Shown here: positions 32,576-44,527 of the stretch, piece after piece
How positions within the stretch are numbered: position 1 is the first letter of the stretch
How the letters are laid out: the number at the start of each line of letters is the position of its first letter
Assembly: GCA_910589415.1 (NCBI GenBank)
Contig: OU342639.1
Location: 186,001 to 250,000 of the forward strand
Length of the DNA stretch: 64,000 nucleotides
DNA from: Malachius bipustulatus
Lineage: Eukaryota; Arthropoda; Insecta; Coleoptera; Melyridae
Reading direction: 5' to 3'
Translations under genes and position numbers: made by a program
Notes under the pieces: generated by a model
What the model was told of the DNA's origin: nothing
The model's database searches: none
What the model saw: only the letters and a program-made list of their open reading frames with translations

Positions 32576-34755
32576 GTTTCTAAAGAAACCAAACAAATCA
32601 AATAAGTTTGCATTGGCTCTGTCAGCTGTCAATCAAATTTCGGATGTAGATCCAGTCCCATCGGAACTGAATTCATTTCCTCTTTGATTGTCGACCCTGC
32701 AAGTTCATTCCTTGACCATTCTCTCCCTACGAAGCCTGTTGTACAGGGTAAGTCGCCATTACGAATTTTCTAAAAGCAGGTTCTAATTCGATTATTATTT
32801 GTTTTTAGCTTCTGGGATTTCCTTATTTCTTTGGGGATTTTATCTCAACTTTACCTTATACCTTTATCGTTACCTTTATCTTTGGTTAATACCTTATCTT
32901 CATCTGTACCTACGAATATCTGAGTTAATTTCCTATTGTAAATGAGGCAGCCATCTTGAACTTTTAAGAAATAAAGGGAGCGTCACTTGCTTTCTTTTCC
33001 ACTTCTATCTGGTTCATCATTCCACATTTTCACTCATCCACGGTGAAATAACTTAGCGGATTTGGAGATTTTCAATAGCAACGGAACATTTTTCTGGTGC
33101 TGGTGCTGCTTGGCTTTTCAACCCCAGGAGTATCACCAGGACGTGGTCTCCACACTTGCTGATTCTCTGGAGACTTCAATGATCGATTAGACATCACCCC
33201 ATCGAAGCAAGCAGCCTAAGTTTGAAAGTCTAGGAGCAGATAATATCCTTTTTACTGTCGAAATAAAGACAGTTTTACATCAATCAACTTCATTCCGGAA
33301 ACTGTAAGTTGCCTTTATTTTATTTCACCGAACGTGATATGGAACTACAGGAAGATCAGTGCTATTTTGTGAATTAATTAATCACCACTCACAGACTTTA
33401 TCTTTCCCGATATAAATAATATCGGAAGTATTTTATTGTTGTACCCAAGCTGTACAAAGTAAAGGATCCTTTATTTTAAACAAACTAATTGTTTGAAGAT
33501 ACATATTTCAAATTAAAATCTTTAGAGTAAGTCAGGATAATTATTGATTTAATTAAACAGGAAATGTAAATATAATTTGATCATTAAACCAATATTACAA
33601 ACTATTCTTGCAACAACATTTTAACATCATTATAACCCTAAATCTATTTTTTATTAGTTCTTCATAGAGTTTAGGAAGCACACGTTAACAAAGAAGAATT
33701 AATTGGCATCCCTAACCTACCTTAGATACCTATAAAGGGTGTAAACTTTTAGAATTAAAGCAGCGGAATAACTAGCACTCTGATAGTATTTGATTCGGTT
33801 TTCAAGTTATTCAAAATCATTATCTCTTGAGAAATTTGTCATAGAATATTCTCCCGAAACTTTACCGTCTTGCTGAAGCAACATTTTGTCTTTCGCTTGC
33901 ACTGCAAGCTCTCGCTACCGTTGCATTTGGCATTTCTTGATTTTTAATCATTTACGCTGACGCTGCAATTGGCATTTCCCCGGCGGAGATTCGAATACAC
34001 CCACAGACTTTGGATTAGAAACTACCTTAAATAAATTGAAGCACTTGATCTCTTCCTAGTTTCTACTATATAAATGGAAAACTGATAGTAACGTCATAAA
34101 TTATTTTACTCAAATATATCGTACAGTTTATCTTATCTCTGTTTTTCTAATGCATGGAATATTTGCATGAAATTTGCATGTTAGTCTAAGAATGTCTTAG
34201 TTAGTTATTGTTGTTTTTACTGCTGGTGAATATTAGTGCCGTGCCGCGAAAATATCCACTTTTCTAACCGCTACACAGCTACTAAGGGTTTATCCGAGAA
34301 GGGAGCCTTATAGTGTGGTCTTTTATACCGTCGCGAAAATCTCGAGCATGTTTTAAAGAAATTTGACCCCGCACAAAGAGGTTACTCAATATTATGAGAG
34401 CTTTGCGGTCCAATTGTCTTTTGAAAACTGCACCCAAATAATTCCTCCATTAACAATTTATCTCATTACCTCTCATGAATTAAGTTAGGTTAGGTTCGAA
34501 GTCCGAATCTGAATAAACCTCTGCATTACCGACCAATTGATGTCCCCTATCGTCGTTTTATACTGACAAGCGGCTAAAGCGACGATAATTCTTTACCTCT
34601 ATTCTTTACGTCAAACGTAGAAAAGGAATTCTTTACGTGTAAAGATACGTCATAGCGACATGTATTTCTTCTGATCCCTACCTTACCGACTCTAGAGAAT
34701 ATCTATACTTACCTATATACCTAAGCATATTTAAATATTGCTTTATCTTATCTCG
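32576..34755 (+). other. long non-coding leader of the second gypsy element
   Basis: No ORF of note. Short inverted repeat tttggtttctaaagaaaccaaa near 32571-32592. Recurrent ttatctt/accttatc words are shared with the region after pol (42800-44100). An aataaag near 33262 could be a polyadenylation signal, in which case the LTR would extend well past the 149-bp repeat. No primer-binding site was recognised. Confidence 0.45.
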
Positions 34756-34758
34756 GTA

Positions 34759-34781
34759 TCTCTCTCTCTCTCTCTCTCTCT
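34759..34781 (+). repeat. (TC)n microsatellite
   Basis: Eleven TC units lie directly upstream of the LINE ORF1 start at 34793. It may mark the LINE 5' boundary. Confidence 0.85.
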
Positions 34782-34792
34782 ATATTATAAAA

Positions 34793-35761
34793 ATGTCGAA
34801 GTGTAATGTTTGTAATAATGGTTTTGCTCATAATACCTATAGGGTAATTTGTGCAACATGTGAAAAAGTATTCCACATAAAATGTGTAAAAATTACTAAA
34901 GAAGATTATTTATATCTTGTGCAGGAGAAAAGACCATTTCACTGTGAAAAATGCATTAAAACCAAACGTCGGTCCCGTATCGAACAGGCTACAACTGATA
35001 ATGAGAAATATAAGATATTGTTGGAATTAGTGGAAGAAATAAGAGATGAAGTCCGTGCATCTAATGAAGTAATTCGTAGAGACATTGGAAAACAAGCTGA
35101 TGAAATTAAGGAATTCAAGGAACAGTTCAACAAGTATTCCGACAATCTTAATGAAAATAATAGACAAATAGAAAAAATGGGTGCAACTTTGAATACGTTT
35201 GCTTTGAAAATTGATGAACTAGCCAATCAGCAAAAGGTTTCAGAGAGGAAGATTTCTGATTTTGATAATTTAATTAATGTTATACAGCAGCAAAGATTAG
35301 AAAATAATTTAGAAATCAATGGGTATCCCTATCTACAAGATGAAAAAGTCATCGATATTGTTAAGAAGGTTGGTGAAGCTATCAGCTATACTATAACTGA
35401 AGAAATGATAAATGATTGCTATAGAATTAAATCAAGAAATAATTCACAACAGCCGGGCATCATTTTTATATCCTTTGTTAGAAATATTGATAAGCAGGCA
35501 TTTTATTCAGCGGCCTGGAGAAAAAGGAATCTTAGTGTGTGCGATGTTGGTTTTTTGTTGGGAGATCCAGACAGAATTTTTGTTAATAATTGCCTCACAT
35601 ATGAAAACAGGAAACTACTCAATGCTTGTAAGGAGTTCAAGCGAACCAATAACTTTAAATTCGTTTGGGTTAGGTCGGGACAGATTTTTCTTCGAAAAAA
35701 TGAAGAATCAGAAAAGATTCATGTTAAATTTCGTGAAGACTTGCAAAATATCAATGCCTGA
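34793..35761 (+). CDS. LINE ORF1 protein: PHD-type zinc finger, coiled coil, FP25-like domain
   Basis: 322 codons, intact. The N-terminus has a C4HC3 arrangement: CNVCNN, CATCEKVFHIKC, FHCEKC (residues 4-54). Residues ~65-165 are rich in E, K, Q, N with heptad-like spacing (coiled coil). The C-terminal third (DFDNLINVIQQQRLENNLEI, IRIKS-like CYRIKS, FVWVRSGQIFLRKNE) resembles the baculovirus FP25/L1-transposase-like domain often seen in ORF1 of CR1-clade and related elements. It would bind element RNA and form the ribonucleoprotein. The (TC)n tract is 12 bp upstream. Confidence 0.8.
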   Translation: MSKCNVCNNGFAHNTYRVICATCEKVFHIKCVKITKEDYLYLVQEKRPFHCEKCIKTKRRSRIEQATTDNEKYKILLELVEEIRDEVRASNEVIRRDIGKQADEIKEFKEQFNKYSDNLNENNRQIEKMGATLNTFALKIDELANQQKVSERKISDFDNLINVIQQQRLENNLEINGYPYLQDEKVIDIVKKVGEAISYTITEEMINDCYRIKSRNNSQQPGIIFISFVRNIDKQAFYSAAWRKRNLSVCDVGFLLGDPDRIFVNNCLTYENRKLLNACKEFKRTNNFKFVWVRSGQIFLRKNEESEKIHVKFREDLQNINA

Positions 35762-35977
35762 TGTTTGTGTTAAAGGTATCATGCAAATTATCAATTATTT
35801 TATTGTTGCCTACTTGCTTACAATAATAATTATTAACAATTTATCAACGGTATTGTATAGTCGTTGTCTGGGTCGCTCTGCTAACTTACCTTACTATAAT
35901 GGTTATTGTTATATGAATTTCCTATTATCACAGAAATGACATCAATTAACGATAGTCTCAAGGGATTAATTAATTAA

Positions 35978-37493
35978 GATTTCTTCCGGTGCTGTAGGTC
36001 CTGATGATATCCCTGTTAACTTTTTAAAGGTAATTGCTGAAATCATTTGTCCTGTTCTTAGCCATATATTTACTTCTTCCCTAGAACAATGTATTTATCC
36101 TGTGCAGTGGAAACGAGCCTTTGTTCTTCCACTAAAAAAGATTGACAAACCTAGGAATTTTAGAGATTTTCGTGGAATCAATAAATTGTGCGTTCTGGGA
36201 AAAATTTTTGACCTTTGTATGTATGAGAGCTTAACCCAATACATTAACGATAATAACATTTTAGATATCTACCAGTCTGGATTTCGTGCAGGAAGTGGTA
36301 CTGAGACTGCTTTGATAAAAGTATTGGACGATACGCGAAAAGCTATGGACAATCGAAAGGTTACAATAATGTGTTTGATCGACTTTGCCCGAGCCTTTGA
36401 CTCTGTTCGATATGAAATATTAGTGGCTATTTTAAGGTGTATAGGCTTATCGGATAATCTCGTGTTATGGTTTAAATCCTTACTAACCAATCGATGGCAA
36501 AAAATAAAAACTAACGAGAGGGTCGAATCTCAGTGGTGCCGGGTCGAGACGGGAGTGCCGCAAGGTTCCGTTCTATCTGCCCTTCTATTTGTAATTTTTA
36601 TTAACAGAATATCTTCTTGTTTCGTCAATTGTAAATATATGTTATATGCCGATGATCTTCAAGTCTTCATCGAAACAAGCGTTGAAAACACTGATAGAGC
36701 TATCTCGTTGTTAAATGAGGACTTGGAGCGCGTAAATAACTGGTGTTGTCTCCATAATTTAGAGATTAACACAGATAAGTGTAAAGTTATAGTATTGGGT
36801 TATACTAGAATTATAGATAAGCTTGATCTCTCCAACATGGCGCCAGTAGTTGTCGGAGCGTCTTCTTTACAATATGCTTCATCTGTGAAGAATTTAGGAT
36901 TAATTTTGGACAGCAGACTCTCTTGGCATGATCAGATTATATCTGTTTGTAATAAAGTTTATAAAGGGCTGTATCAATTAAGAAGACTTGCTTTCGGTCT
37001 ACCAGAGAGTGTTCGCCTACGTTTGGTGCAAGCCTTGCTATTTCCAATTTTTGATTATGCAGCAATAGCATATTCAGACATGTCCAATGAACAGTACGGT
37101 AAGCTGCAAAGAGCGCAAAACTCATGCCTCAGGTTTGCGTTAAAACTATCAATATTTGATCACGTTACCCCTCATTATAAAAGATTAGGGTGGCTAAAAA
37201 TAAAGGAATGGAGAAAATACAGAATAGCAGTGCTAACATTCAAAATAATTAAATTCAAAACTCCTCAATATTTAAGCGATAGTTTCAATTATATGGCAGG
37301 TGTTCATGATCTTAATACAAGAGGCGCTGGCAGGCTACTACAGTTTCCTATACATAGAACTACACTATATTCAGAATCCTTCAGAGTAAAAGCTATTCGG
37401 CTACATAATGAATATGTCGATATCTATCAGAATGCAACATCTGTTGGTGTGTTTAAAGAGCGGCTTAGACAGCGTTTGCTTAGTCTGTATTAA
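35978..37493 (+). pseudogene. LINE ORF2 reverse transcriptase without endonuclease
   Basis: The RT begins with SGAVGPDDIPVNFLK at about 35980 and an open frame runs to 37493. Motifs: FRDFRGINKLCVLGKIFD, CLIDFARAFDSVRYE, ETGVPQGSVLSALLF, active site YMLYADDLQVF, thumb LRLVQALLFPIFDYAAIAYS. The region upstream lacks all EEP endonuclease motifs and contains stops. The RT core itself looks intact. Confidence 0.85.
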
Positions 37494-37800
37494 TATGGAG
37501 AGTGTTACTATAAAGGATAAAGTTTATTTTTTGTCATGATTTATCTTGTTGTTTCTGTTAGTGGGAATACCTAGGCGAAACCATTTATTTGTCTGTTTAA
37601 GTTTTATTTAGATTTAAGTTGGCATTTTTATCTTTTATTATATTGTTACTTATTTTTATGTTTATGTGAATTATCAATTACTACTGAAGACTGTGCTTAA
37701 TTTTAATATTATTGTAGAATTCCTGTCAGAAAGGTAGAGAGGACCATGAGTCCTATTTTTGTACAGGTATATAAATAAAGCATCAATCAATCAATCAATC

Positions 37801-38099
37801 TCTACTAGGACATTATATCTTAGGTCAGTGTTTTAAGTTTTTGAATACCGTGACCTATTTTCGTTTTATAACGAAGGGAATTCCTTTGAATTTAAATCTC
37901 TCTCTTTCTCGCTTGAACTGGTGACGTGACGCCACAGCCAAGTCAAGTAGGCCAGGTTCATTCTTTCCTTATATAGGCCAGGTACACTAGGTGCTACGTT
38001 GCCAACCTGTGCAGATAATACTACTGTTTTCTCTTCAGAATAAAATAAAAATTTTATTCTTATCTACCTATATTATTATAGTACCTATGTTTTTCTAAA
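37801..38099 (+). other. leader of the second gypsy element, continued
   Basis: Non-coding stretch between the LINE tail and the Gag ATG at 38100. A short inverted pair around taggccaggt is repeated at about 37949 and 37975. No other signal. Confidence 0.4.
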
Positions 38100-39492
38100 A
38101 TGAATCCCGCTTCAGCCCTGCTCAGCGATGAGCTTACCTATGAGATCGCGTTGAGGAATCAAACCCCTCAAAGTACGCAGGATAAGCGAAGGAAACAATT
38201 CCGTGCGCTTATAAATAGGATGCTACGGTAGCGTTAGATTCACCCTACGATTTTGATAAAGATCTTTCTGAAATCAAAGCAACTTTGCTAGATTTGAAGA
38301 AAAAGATTCCTGAGGCTTCCGGATTGTTTACAGATCCCGCAAGCAGACGTATCCCTTTTCGAGTAGATCATGTTATTGCTCGAATAAACAGGTTAAATGT
38401 TGAAACTGATGCTTCTAAAAAATTTCATAGAGATGAGGCTTATGGAGAAGCACTCCAGTTAGAAGGAGAATGGCTTCTGAAATTAGACGAGAATGAACCC
38501 GTCGTTCCCCCTGTTTCCGATCTCTCGCAACCATCTACCTCGACGACTAGTACTAAGTACAGTGTCCCTGTACATAAATGGAACCTCAGATTTTCAGGCT
38601 CTACTAAAGACAACCTGATTTACTTTCTAGAAAGAGTTCGCGAATTGCAAATCTCGCGGAATGTTTCCGATGAGAATCTTTTTACCTCAGCAATTGACTT
38701 ATTTAAGGATAAGGCCCTCACCTGGTATCGCAGCGTTGCCAGCTCATTAAAATTTTGGCAAGAGCTGAAGTTAAAGTTGAAAGAAACTTTCTTACCCCTA
38801 TCTTATGATGACGATCTCCTCAATGAGATCAAGCATCGCACTCAAGGAGAAGTGGAGCTTGTAGCTTTGTATGTAGCCTCCATGAAGGAACTCTTTAAAA
38901 GACTGTCGGTCATTCCCTCAGAGGATGAACAGTTTAAGGTCATTAAACGAAATTTACATCCCTATTTCTTGAATCATTTGGCTTTGGTTGAAGTGTCGAT
39001 CGTCAATGAAGTTATCTCTATCTGCAAGAAGCTAGAGGACAATAGGGCCATGATTTCTAAATATCGACCCCCTCCCTCAAAGAAGGTGCATTGCATAGTC
39101 TCCTTAGTTCAGACCTGGCATGTCCAGATGAGGCCATTTTAACATCGGCGAAACATTCCTTAGTAACTTCGAGTTCAACTTCTCGCCCTTTGAGAAAAAG
39201 TGATGCAGGTCACGACCAAGCTTCCTTGGCGATTTGTTGGAATTGCTCTAACCAGGGTCATCTCTACCCTAAATGTCGAAAACCCAAAACCATTTTCTGC
39301 TACGGTTGTGGCAAGAAAAATGTTTTTAAACCAAAATGTCCCTCTTGCTCACCGAACTATTCTCGCCCAAAAAACGAGAAGTCTGCGCGTCAGGGTGCAA
39401 CGCAGCAGGAGTCAAGACACCCAAAAGTATCTCTCCCTACGAAGAGGCCTGTGGATATAAACCACGCAAGCCCCTCCGAAAACCAAAAGTAG
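38100..39492 (+). pseudogene. second gypsy element Gag, with two frameshifts
   Basis: ATG at 38100 (MNPASALLSDELTYEI). A one-base shift near 38229 leads to the main frame, with a Gag capsid-like core (HKWNLRFSGSTKDNLIYFL, FKDKALTWYRS, LPLSYDDDLLNEIKHRTQG). A second shift near 39110 leads to the nucleocapsid: CWNCSNQGHLYPKC is a proper CCHC knuckle, and CYGCGKKNVFKPKC is a second one with His replaced by Asn. The pattern resembles Gag of insect gypsy families with retrotrans_gag domains. Each shift is -1 relative to the previous frame. Confidence 0.8.
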
Positions 39493-39953
39493 ATATCTTA
39501 ACGACTGCGGACCTCCATCATCAAAGAAATGTGTGGAAGGTCTGGTTAAATAGAGTCTCTGATTTCTATCGGACTCCAGTTGTTGTTCCTAAAAATAAAC
39601 CTAGTAGATCTACGACCTCTGAAAAGATACCTCCAATTGTGTCTCAAATTCTACAACCAGATCTGGTAGATAACCGTCCCTATATCTCAGTAGATATGCA
39701 AGGAAAGCGTTTCACTGCTCTTTTTGACACTGGAGCGAATATTTCGGTTTGTGATGTAAAAGTCATAAAAGAAATTTTCGGCAGAACCCATGATTCCTCT
39801 GGAAACTCGGATCTCTTATGCTCCCTTCGAAATGCAGATGGTTCACCTTTACCTGTCACTTCAATCTTGGACCTTACCTTAACCATTGATGACGTCACTA
39901 AAGTTGTTCGTTTTCATGTTGTACCTATTCTATCATGCCCGAGATTATCTTAG
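39336..39953 (+). pseudogene. second gypsy element aspartic protease
   Basis: YISVDMQGKRFTALFDTGAN contains the DTGA active site near 39730, followed by SILDLTLTIDDVTK and a strand leading to the usual LG motif, which lies in the next frame (IILGMNVA, 39945). The frame overlaps the nucleocapsid frame by 157 bases and is again shifted by -1. Confidence 0.75.
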
Positions 39954-42762
39954 GTATGAACGTGGCCATAGCTTTCAATATCTCTATCGATTTTTTTAGA
40001 GAATCATTTGAGGTTAGAGATCGAGTGGATCCTCCCTCTTGTCTTGATGAACCCCAGGTTAGCACCATAAGTAGAATCCATGATCTTTCTACTCTTCCTC
40101 CTGAAGATGTCGTGAAATTCAACCCGATTATCGAAAAATTTCAAATTTTATCTCCTATCGATGTGCTGCCAGAAACTTCCGTTCTCTCTCATTCTATAGA
40201 GACCCCGAATGCCAAACCTTTTTGGCAAAGGCAGTATCCCTTATCTCCGGCAGTACAAAAATTTCTAAACGAGGGAATAGATAAGCTTTTGAAACTTAAC
40301 ATCATAGAAAAAAGTAATTCTCCCTGGTGTTCACCAGTTCTTTAGTAAAGAAAAAGGATAGTACCTATCGCATGTGTTTTGATATGAGGAAACTAAATGA
40401 AGTTACCACCCATGATGCATATCCTTTACCCAGGATAGATTCCATTCTTTGTAAACTGCGGGACGCAAATTTTCTTTCCTCTATAGATTTAAAACAAGCT
40501 TTTTTCCAAGTACCTCTCGTCGCAGAATCACGTCCGAAAACAGCTTTTATAGTACCCGGAAGGGGTTTATACCAGTTCCGGCGTATGCCTTTTGGTTTGC
40601 GGAACAGCGCACAAACGCAACAACGTCTTATGGACAGGATTATTGGGCCTGACCTCGAGCCGTTTGTTTTTGTCTATTTGGATGACATAATTGTTGTCAC
40701 CCATACCTTTGAAAAACATCTTGAAGTTCTAAGCGAAGTTTATGAAAGGTTACGCAAGGCCAACCTCACGGTGAACTTCAAGAAGTGTCAGTTTTGTCGT
40801 GACTCTCTTTCTTTCCTTGGATTTATCGTAGACAAACAAGGTCTCCGTGTTTGTGAAGACAAAGTAAAGTCAATCACAGAAGCTCCCATTCCTCGCAACA
40901 CCACAGGTGTCAGGCACATTCTAGGCATTTTGCAATATTATCGTAGATTTGTCAAAGACTTTTCCACTATTAGTGCCCCTATCTCTGCGCTTTTGCACAA
41001 TAGAAAGAAGGGACAGTCTATTACTTGGACTTCAGAAGCTGACCAAGCCTTTAAACTTCTTAAAGAACGCCTAACATCGGCCCCTGTCTTGGCTAGCCCT
41101 GATTTTTCTAAGCCTTTCTGCATACAAACTGATGCTAGCGATTATGGAATAGGCGCAGTCCTGTACCAAGAAGACGAAGGTTTCGAACACCCAATAGCCT
41201 ACGCTAGTCGCACGCTCTCTAAGGCAGAGAGGAAATACTATGCTACCGAAAAAGAATGCCTAGGAGTCCTTTTCGGCATAGAGCATTTTCGTCCCTATGT
41301 TGAAGGCACCAAATTCACTGTCTATACCGAATATGCCTCTCTTCTCTGGCTTAAAAATTTTAAGGAACCCACAGGTCGTTTAGCTAGGTGGTGTGTACGA
41401 CTTAGCCAGTTCAATTACGAGATGAAACATCGCAAGGGATCTTGTAATGTTCCAGCAGATTTCCTTTCTCGAAATATCTCTCTCTTAACCGCGAATGATC
41501 TTACACCAGATGAGTGGTATAGGAAAATGGTGGAAAACGTCACGGAAAATCCAGACAGTTACCCCAACTTCACGGTTGAGAACGGTCTTCTTCTCAAACA
41601 TCTGAAGCCGAACCATTCCCTAACCACCAATCTTTCCAATTGGAAAATAGTCATACCTACACCAAATAGGGATGATGTAGTCGCGTCTTTTCATAGCCCC
41701 CCTACTTCGGCCCATTTCGGCGTAAGAAAAACCAAGGCACGAATATCGGAATTCTACTATTGGCCCAAAATGGACCTAACGGTAAAGAAATTCATACGAA
41801 ATTGTCAGGTTTGTGGTGCTCACAAATCAACTAACATCGCTCGTGCTGGTTTAATGGGTGGTTACAAAAGCATAAGCTTTCCTTTCCAATTTATCTCCAT
41901 AGATTTTATGAGTCCCTTTCCTAGGTCGAAAGCCAGGAGTACTCAACTTCTAGTGGTCACAGATTGGTTCTCTAAGTTCGTCCTGGTAAAGCCCATGCCG
42001 AACGCAACCGCAGCCGCAGTTGTATAATACCTCGAAAATCAAGTTTTCTTGATCTTTGGTGACCCTCAAATCGTTCTCTGCGACAATGCTCAGATTTTTA
42101 AGAGTACTCAGTACACCAAGCTATTGGAAGAGTACCAGGTTAATTTATGGTATAGTGCAAGACACTTGTCACAAGTCAACCCTACCGAGAGAACCAATCG
42201 AACTTTGCTTACCGCTATCTCGTCTTACGTGAAAGATAATCACAAAGACTGGGATAAAAATGTCTACAAGGCGGCACAGGCAATTAATTTGTCTGAGAAC
42301 GAAGTCACCAAACATTTTCCTGCTTTTCTTGTTTTCGCTCGAAACATACCTATAGACGGAACCTTTTATGGTCCTGTCGAAAATAACTATCTTGCCCTAC
42401 CAGAAGACCTTTCTTATGTGCATAGGGAAAATGATATCTCCAAATTACCTCCTATCTTTGAAGACGTTAGAGTCAAGTTAAAAAAGGCTTATGACGTAAA
42501 CAAAAAGCATTATGATCTGCGTAAGCGTCCAGATGTTTTCCAGGAAGGAGAGTTAGTATGGAAACATACCTACCCCCTTTCGAACGCTGCCAAGAACTTT
42601 GCTGCTAAATTGGCCCCCAGATTCGTACTTTGCCGAATTTCCAAGGCAATATCTAAATTAGTGTACGAACTACAAGATCAGGAAGGAAACCCGTTAGGCC
42701 GCTGGCATGCAAAAGACTTAAAGGCGTATCGAGGCGAAGATCCGCCACGAATTGATGAATAG
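39935..42762 (+). pseudogene. second gypsy element Pol: RT, RNase H, integrase; one frameshift and one stop
   Basis: The linker (39935-40345) shifts frame near 40335 into a long RT frame: MCFDMRKLNEVT, SSIDLKQAFFQVP, MPFGLRNSAQTQQ, active site VYLDDIIVV, thumb FLGFIVDKQGLRV. RNase H follows (IQTDASDYGIGAVL, ATEKECLGVLFGIEHF, NVPADFLSR; TEYASL has Glu where Asp is usual). The integrase has an HHCC zinc region (SAHFGVRKTKA ... CQVCGAHKS), then D (ISIDFMSPF), D (VLCDNAQIF) and E (NPTERTNRT). A single TAA at 42025-42027 lies between the first and second catalytic Asp; the frame continues unchanged to 42762. Active sites are otherwise conserved, so the copy was functional until recently. Confidence 0.88.
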
Positions 42763-43259
42763 TTCATTTCCTTCTCTCCCCAGAAATTTTATTTCTACCT
42801 AACTTCTATCTTCACTACAGTAAATACGAACTCCCGTTAAAATGAGGTTTGACAATACGTGAATTGAGGATGCTATGTCCTTTGTCATACCTAGAATGAA
42901 AGTAGGAATGTTTGCAGAATGAATACCGTATCTTTCAAGGCATTCTCAAGGATCTCGAAACTAGTTGTGTGAATGTGTCGACAAGTGAAAATGTTGCTAA
43001 TTTTGGGATCGGTATCTGTTATCCTCAGTCTCTTATTTTGTTTATCGCTCAATTTTTGAGAACCCATAATTTTCTGGTTATCTAAACCATTATCTCAAGA
43101 AGAAGCTATTCATCTATCTTATCTGGTTAGCGTTTACAAGTCAAATGTTATCTCTTAAATTTTCTTGTGTTCAATGAACTAAGGAAAACACTATCTTACC
43201 GTTGTATCTACCTTATCTTGTCTTTTACCTTTATCTTATCTACTGTCTATTTTACTATT

Positions 43260-43487
43260 GGGTGCTTTCCCGACAGTTTCCGCCCTGCGTTACGCTAAAG
43301 TGAAAACCGCTCTGCTTGTCAAATCAGACGACAGCAGATTCCTTTTGTCTTATCCACCATCTCTGTTAAAGCCGGGTGCTTTCCCGACAGTTTCCGCCCT
43401 GCTATGCGCTAAAGAGAAAACTGCCCTGTCTGTCCAAGATGACAGCAGGTTATCTTCTATCTACCAAATATCTCTACCTTATCTTAT
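43260..43487 (+). repeat. tandem repeat, two 114-bp units
   Basis: Units start gggtgctttcccgacagttt at 43260 and 43374, about 80 percent alike. Each contains gacagcag near its end. Confidence 0.85.
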
Positions 43488-43586
43488 CTACCATTCGAGA
43501 AAATGAAAACTGAATTTGCAATTTTCTTATTGGTAAACGACAGGCGTAAGCTTTAGTCAAAGCTTCGTGCCTTTCTTATCTTTAAT

Positions 43587-43850
43587 TTCTTTTCAAAGAA
43601 AAGAAATTATCTTATCTTACCTTACCTTATCTATTAGTACCATACTAAAATGGTGACTAATGCTTATCTTAGATATTCTTTTCAAAGAAGAAAAGAAATT
43701 ATCTTACCTTACCTTATCTATTAGTGCCATAATAAAATGGTGACTAATGCTTATCTTAGATATTCTTTTCAATGAAGAAAAGAAATTATCTTATCTTACC
43801 TAAATATCTTTACCTATTAGTACCATAATAAAATGGTAGCTAATAATTAT
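43587..43850 (+). repeat. tandem repeat, three units of ~88 bp
   Basis: Units start ttcttttcaa at about 43587, 43677 and 43763 and share gaaattatctta and attagtaccataataaaatg. Inside, ttcttttcaaagaaaagaa forms a perfect short hairpin. Confidence 0.85.
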
Positions 43851-44150
43851 CTTCTCTGCGAATATTTTCCCAGATGGAAAATAGAAATCTATGTGAATTC
43901 AAATTCTGAATTTACACAGGTGGTTTTAGATATTCAGTGCTGAAATACATGAATCTGAACACTGATATCGAATATCCCCTATCTCAGCGATGAGAATGGT
44001 TTTCCCGTTTTTCTTATCTTTCCAAGCGATGGAATTATCTTACAGTATCTTAAATATCTTAGTTTTTCCCCTCGTAGCTAGTAATAGTTAGAACAACTAC
44101 TTATCTATATCACAATTATCTCGTGTGGGAACAAAATTATCTTCATTTCG

Positions 44151-44166
44151 TTTTCTTCTATTACAG
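44151..44166 (+). promoter_or_regulatory. strong 3' splice acceptor before the post-pol ORFs
   Basis: ttttcttctattacag sits 7 bases upstream of the ATG at 44174. A subgenomic spliced RNA starting in the leader and joining here would place this ATG first, as for env genes of errantivirus-like elements. Donor not identified. Confidence 0.5.
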
Positions 44167-44173
44167 TGGAAAA

Positions 44174-44527
44174 ATGCCTCCCAAGAGGCAAGGCTTTCAT
44201 CAATCTGAACCCAGGAAGAAGGGATTCATTATGAAACTCTGGGCCGAAATGAAAAATATGCGTGATTTCGAAGTAAATCCAGGTCTCCAACCATGGCATG
44301 TCCAATTGAACAAAGATGTTTTTCTGGTGGAAAAGGAGCGTTATTTTAAATTCCTCACCGCACACGCCGTATTAGCTCATGACCACCCGAGAGTCCCTAT
44401 TGATGAGGAACAATACGAAATTTCGAAAGAAATCTGTCGAGAGAATGGTATAGACGTTCGTTGGTCGTTGAGTAGCTTCAATGCCAGACACCTTTTCAAC
44501 CGAAATAATAGCGGCGGAAAATCCTAG
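44174..44527 (+). CDS. post-pol ORF A of the second gypsy element, unrecognised 117-aa protein
   Basis: 117 codons from ATG 44174. Basic N-terminus (MPPKRQGFHQSEPRKKGF), no signal peptide, no membrane segment, mixed charged body (WAEMKNMRDFEV, DEEQYEISKEICRE). I do not recognise a family. It lies after integrase, in the place of env, behind a splice acceptor, but does not look like an envelope protein. It overlaps ORF B by 47 bases; ORF B is in the +1 frame, so the pair may be two proteins read from one RNA, a frameshift fusion, or one ancestral ORF broken by an indel. Intact pol neighbours and lack of stops argue that it is a real gene of the element. Confidence 0.55.
   Translation: MPPKRQGFHQSEPRKKGFIMKLWAEMKNMRDFEVNPGLQPWHVQLNKDVFLVEKERYFKFLTAHAVLAHDHPRVPIDEEQYEISKEICRENGIDVRWSLSSFNARHLFNRNNSGGKS

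Larger units (their letters stand above)
34783..37800 (+). mobile_element. CR1-like LINE with PHD-type ORF1 and endonuclease deletion
   Basis: ORF1, a degenerate gap, the RT part of ORF2, a 3' UTR of about 290 bp and an (AATC)n tail (37784-37800). The endonuclease domain is missing between 35762 and about 35975. It is inserted in the leader of the second gypsy element. ORF1 intact plus a deleted ORF2 means it could only move in trans. Confidence 0.8.
42763..44150 (+). other. non-coding region between pol and the post-pol ORFs
   Basis: Rich in ttatctt and accttatc words. It holds two tandem repeat blocks (43260-43487 and 43587-43850). An open stretch at 43258-43506 is merely the tandem repeat read in frame. 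Confidence 0.5.

Noticed and set aside
34485..34510. B-box-like ggttcgaagtcc suggesting a tRNA or SINE promoter
   Set aside because: Spacing within the box is wrong, and no A box or cloverleaf was found upstream.
43258..43506. 82-codon open stretch with internal protein repeat
   Set aside because: It is the 114-bp tandem DNA repeat read in frame; no start context and no similarity to any family.
44105..44365. minus-strand ORF opposite post-pol ORF A
   Set aside because: Shadow of the plus-strand ORF; no motif.
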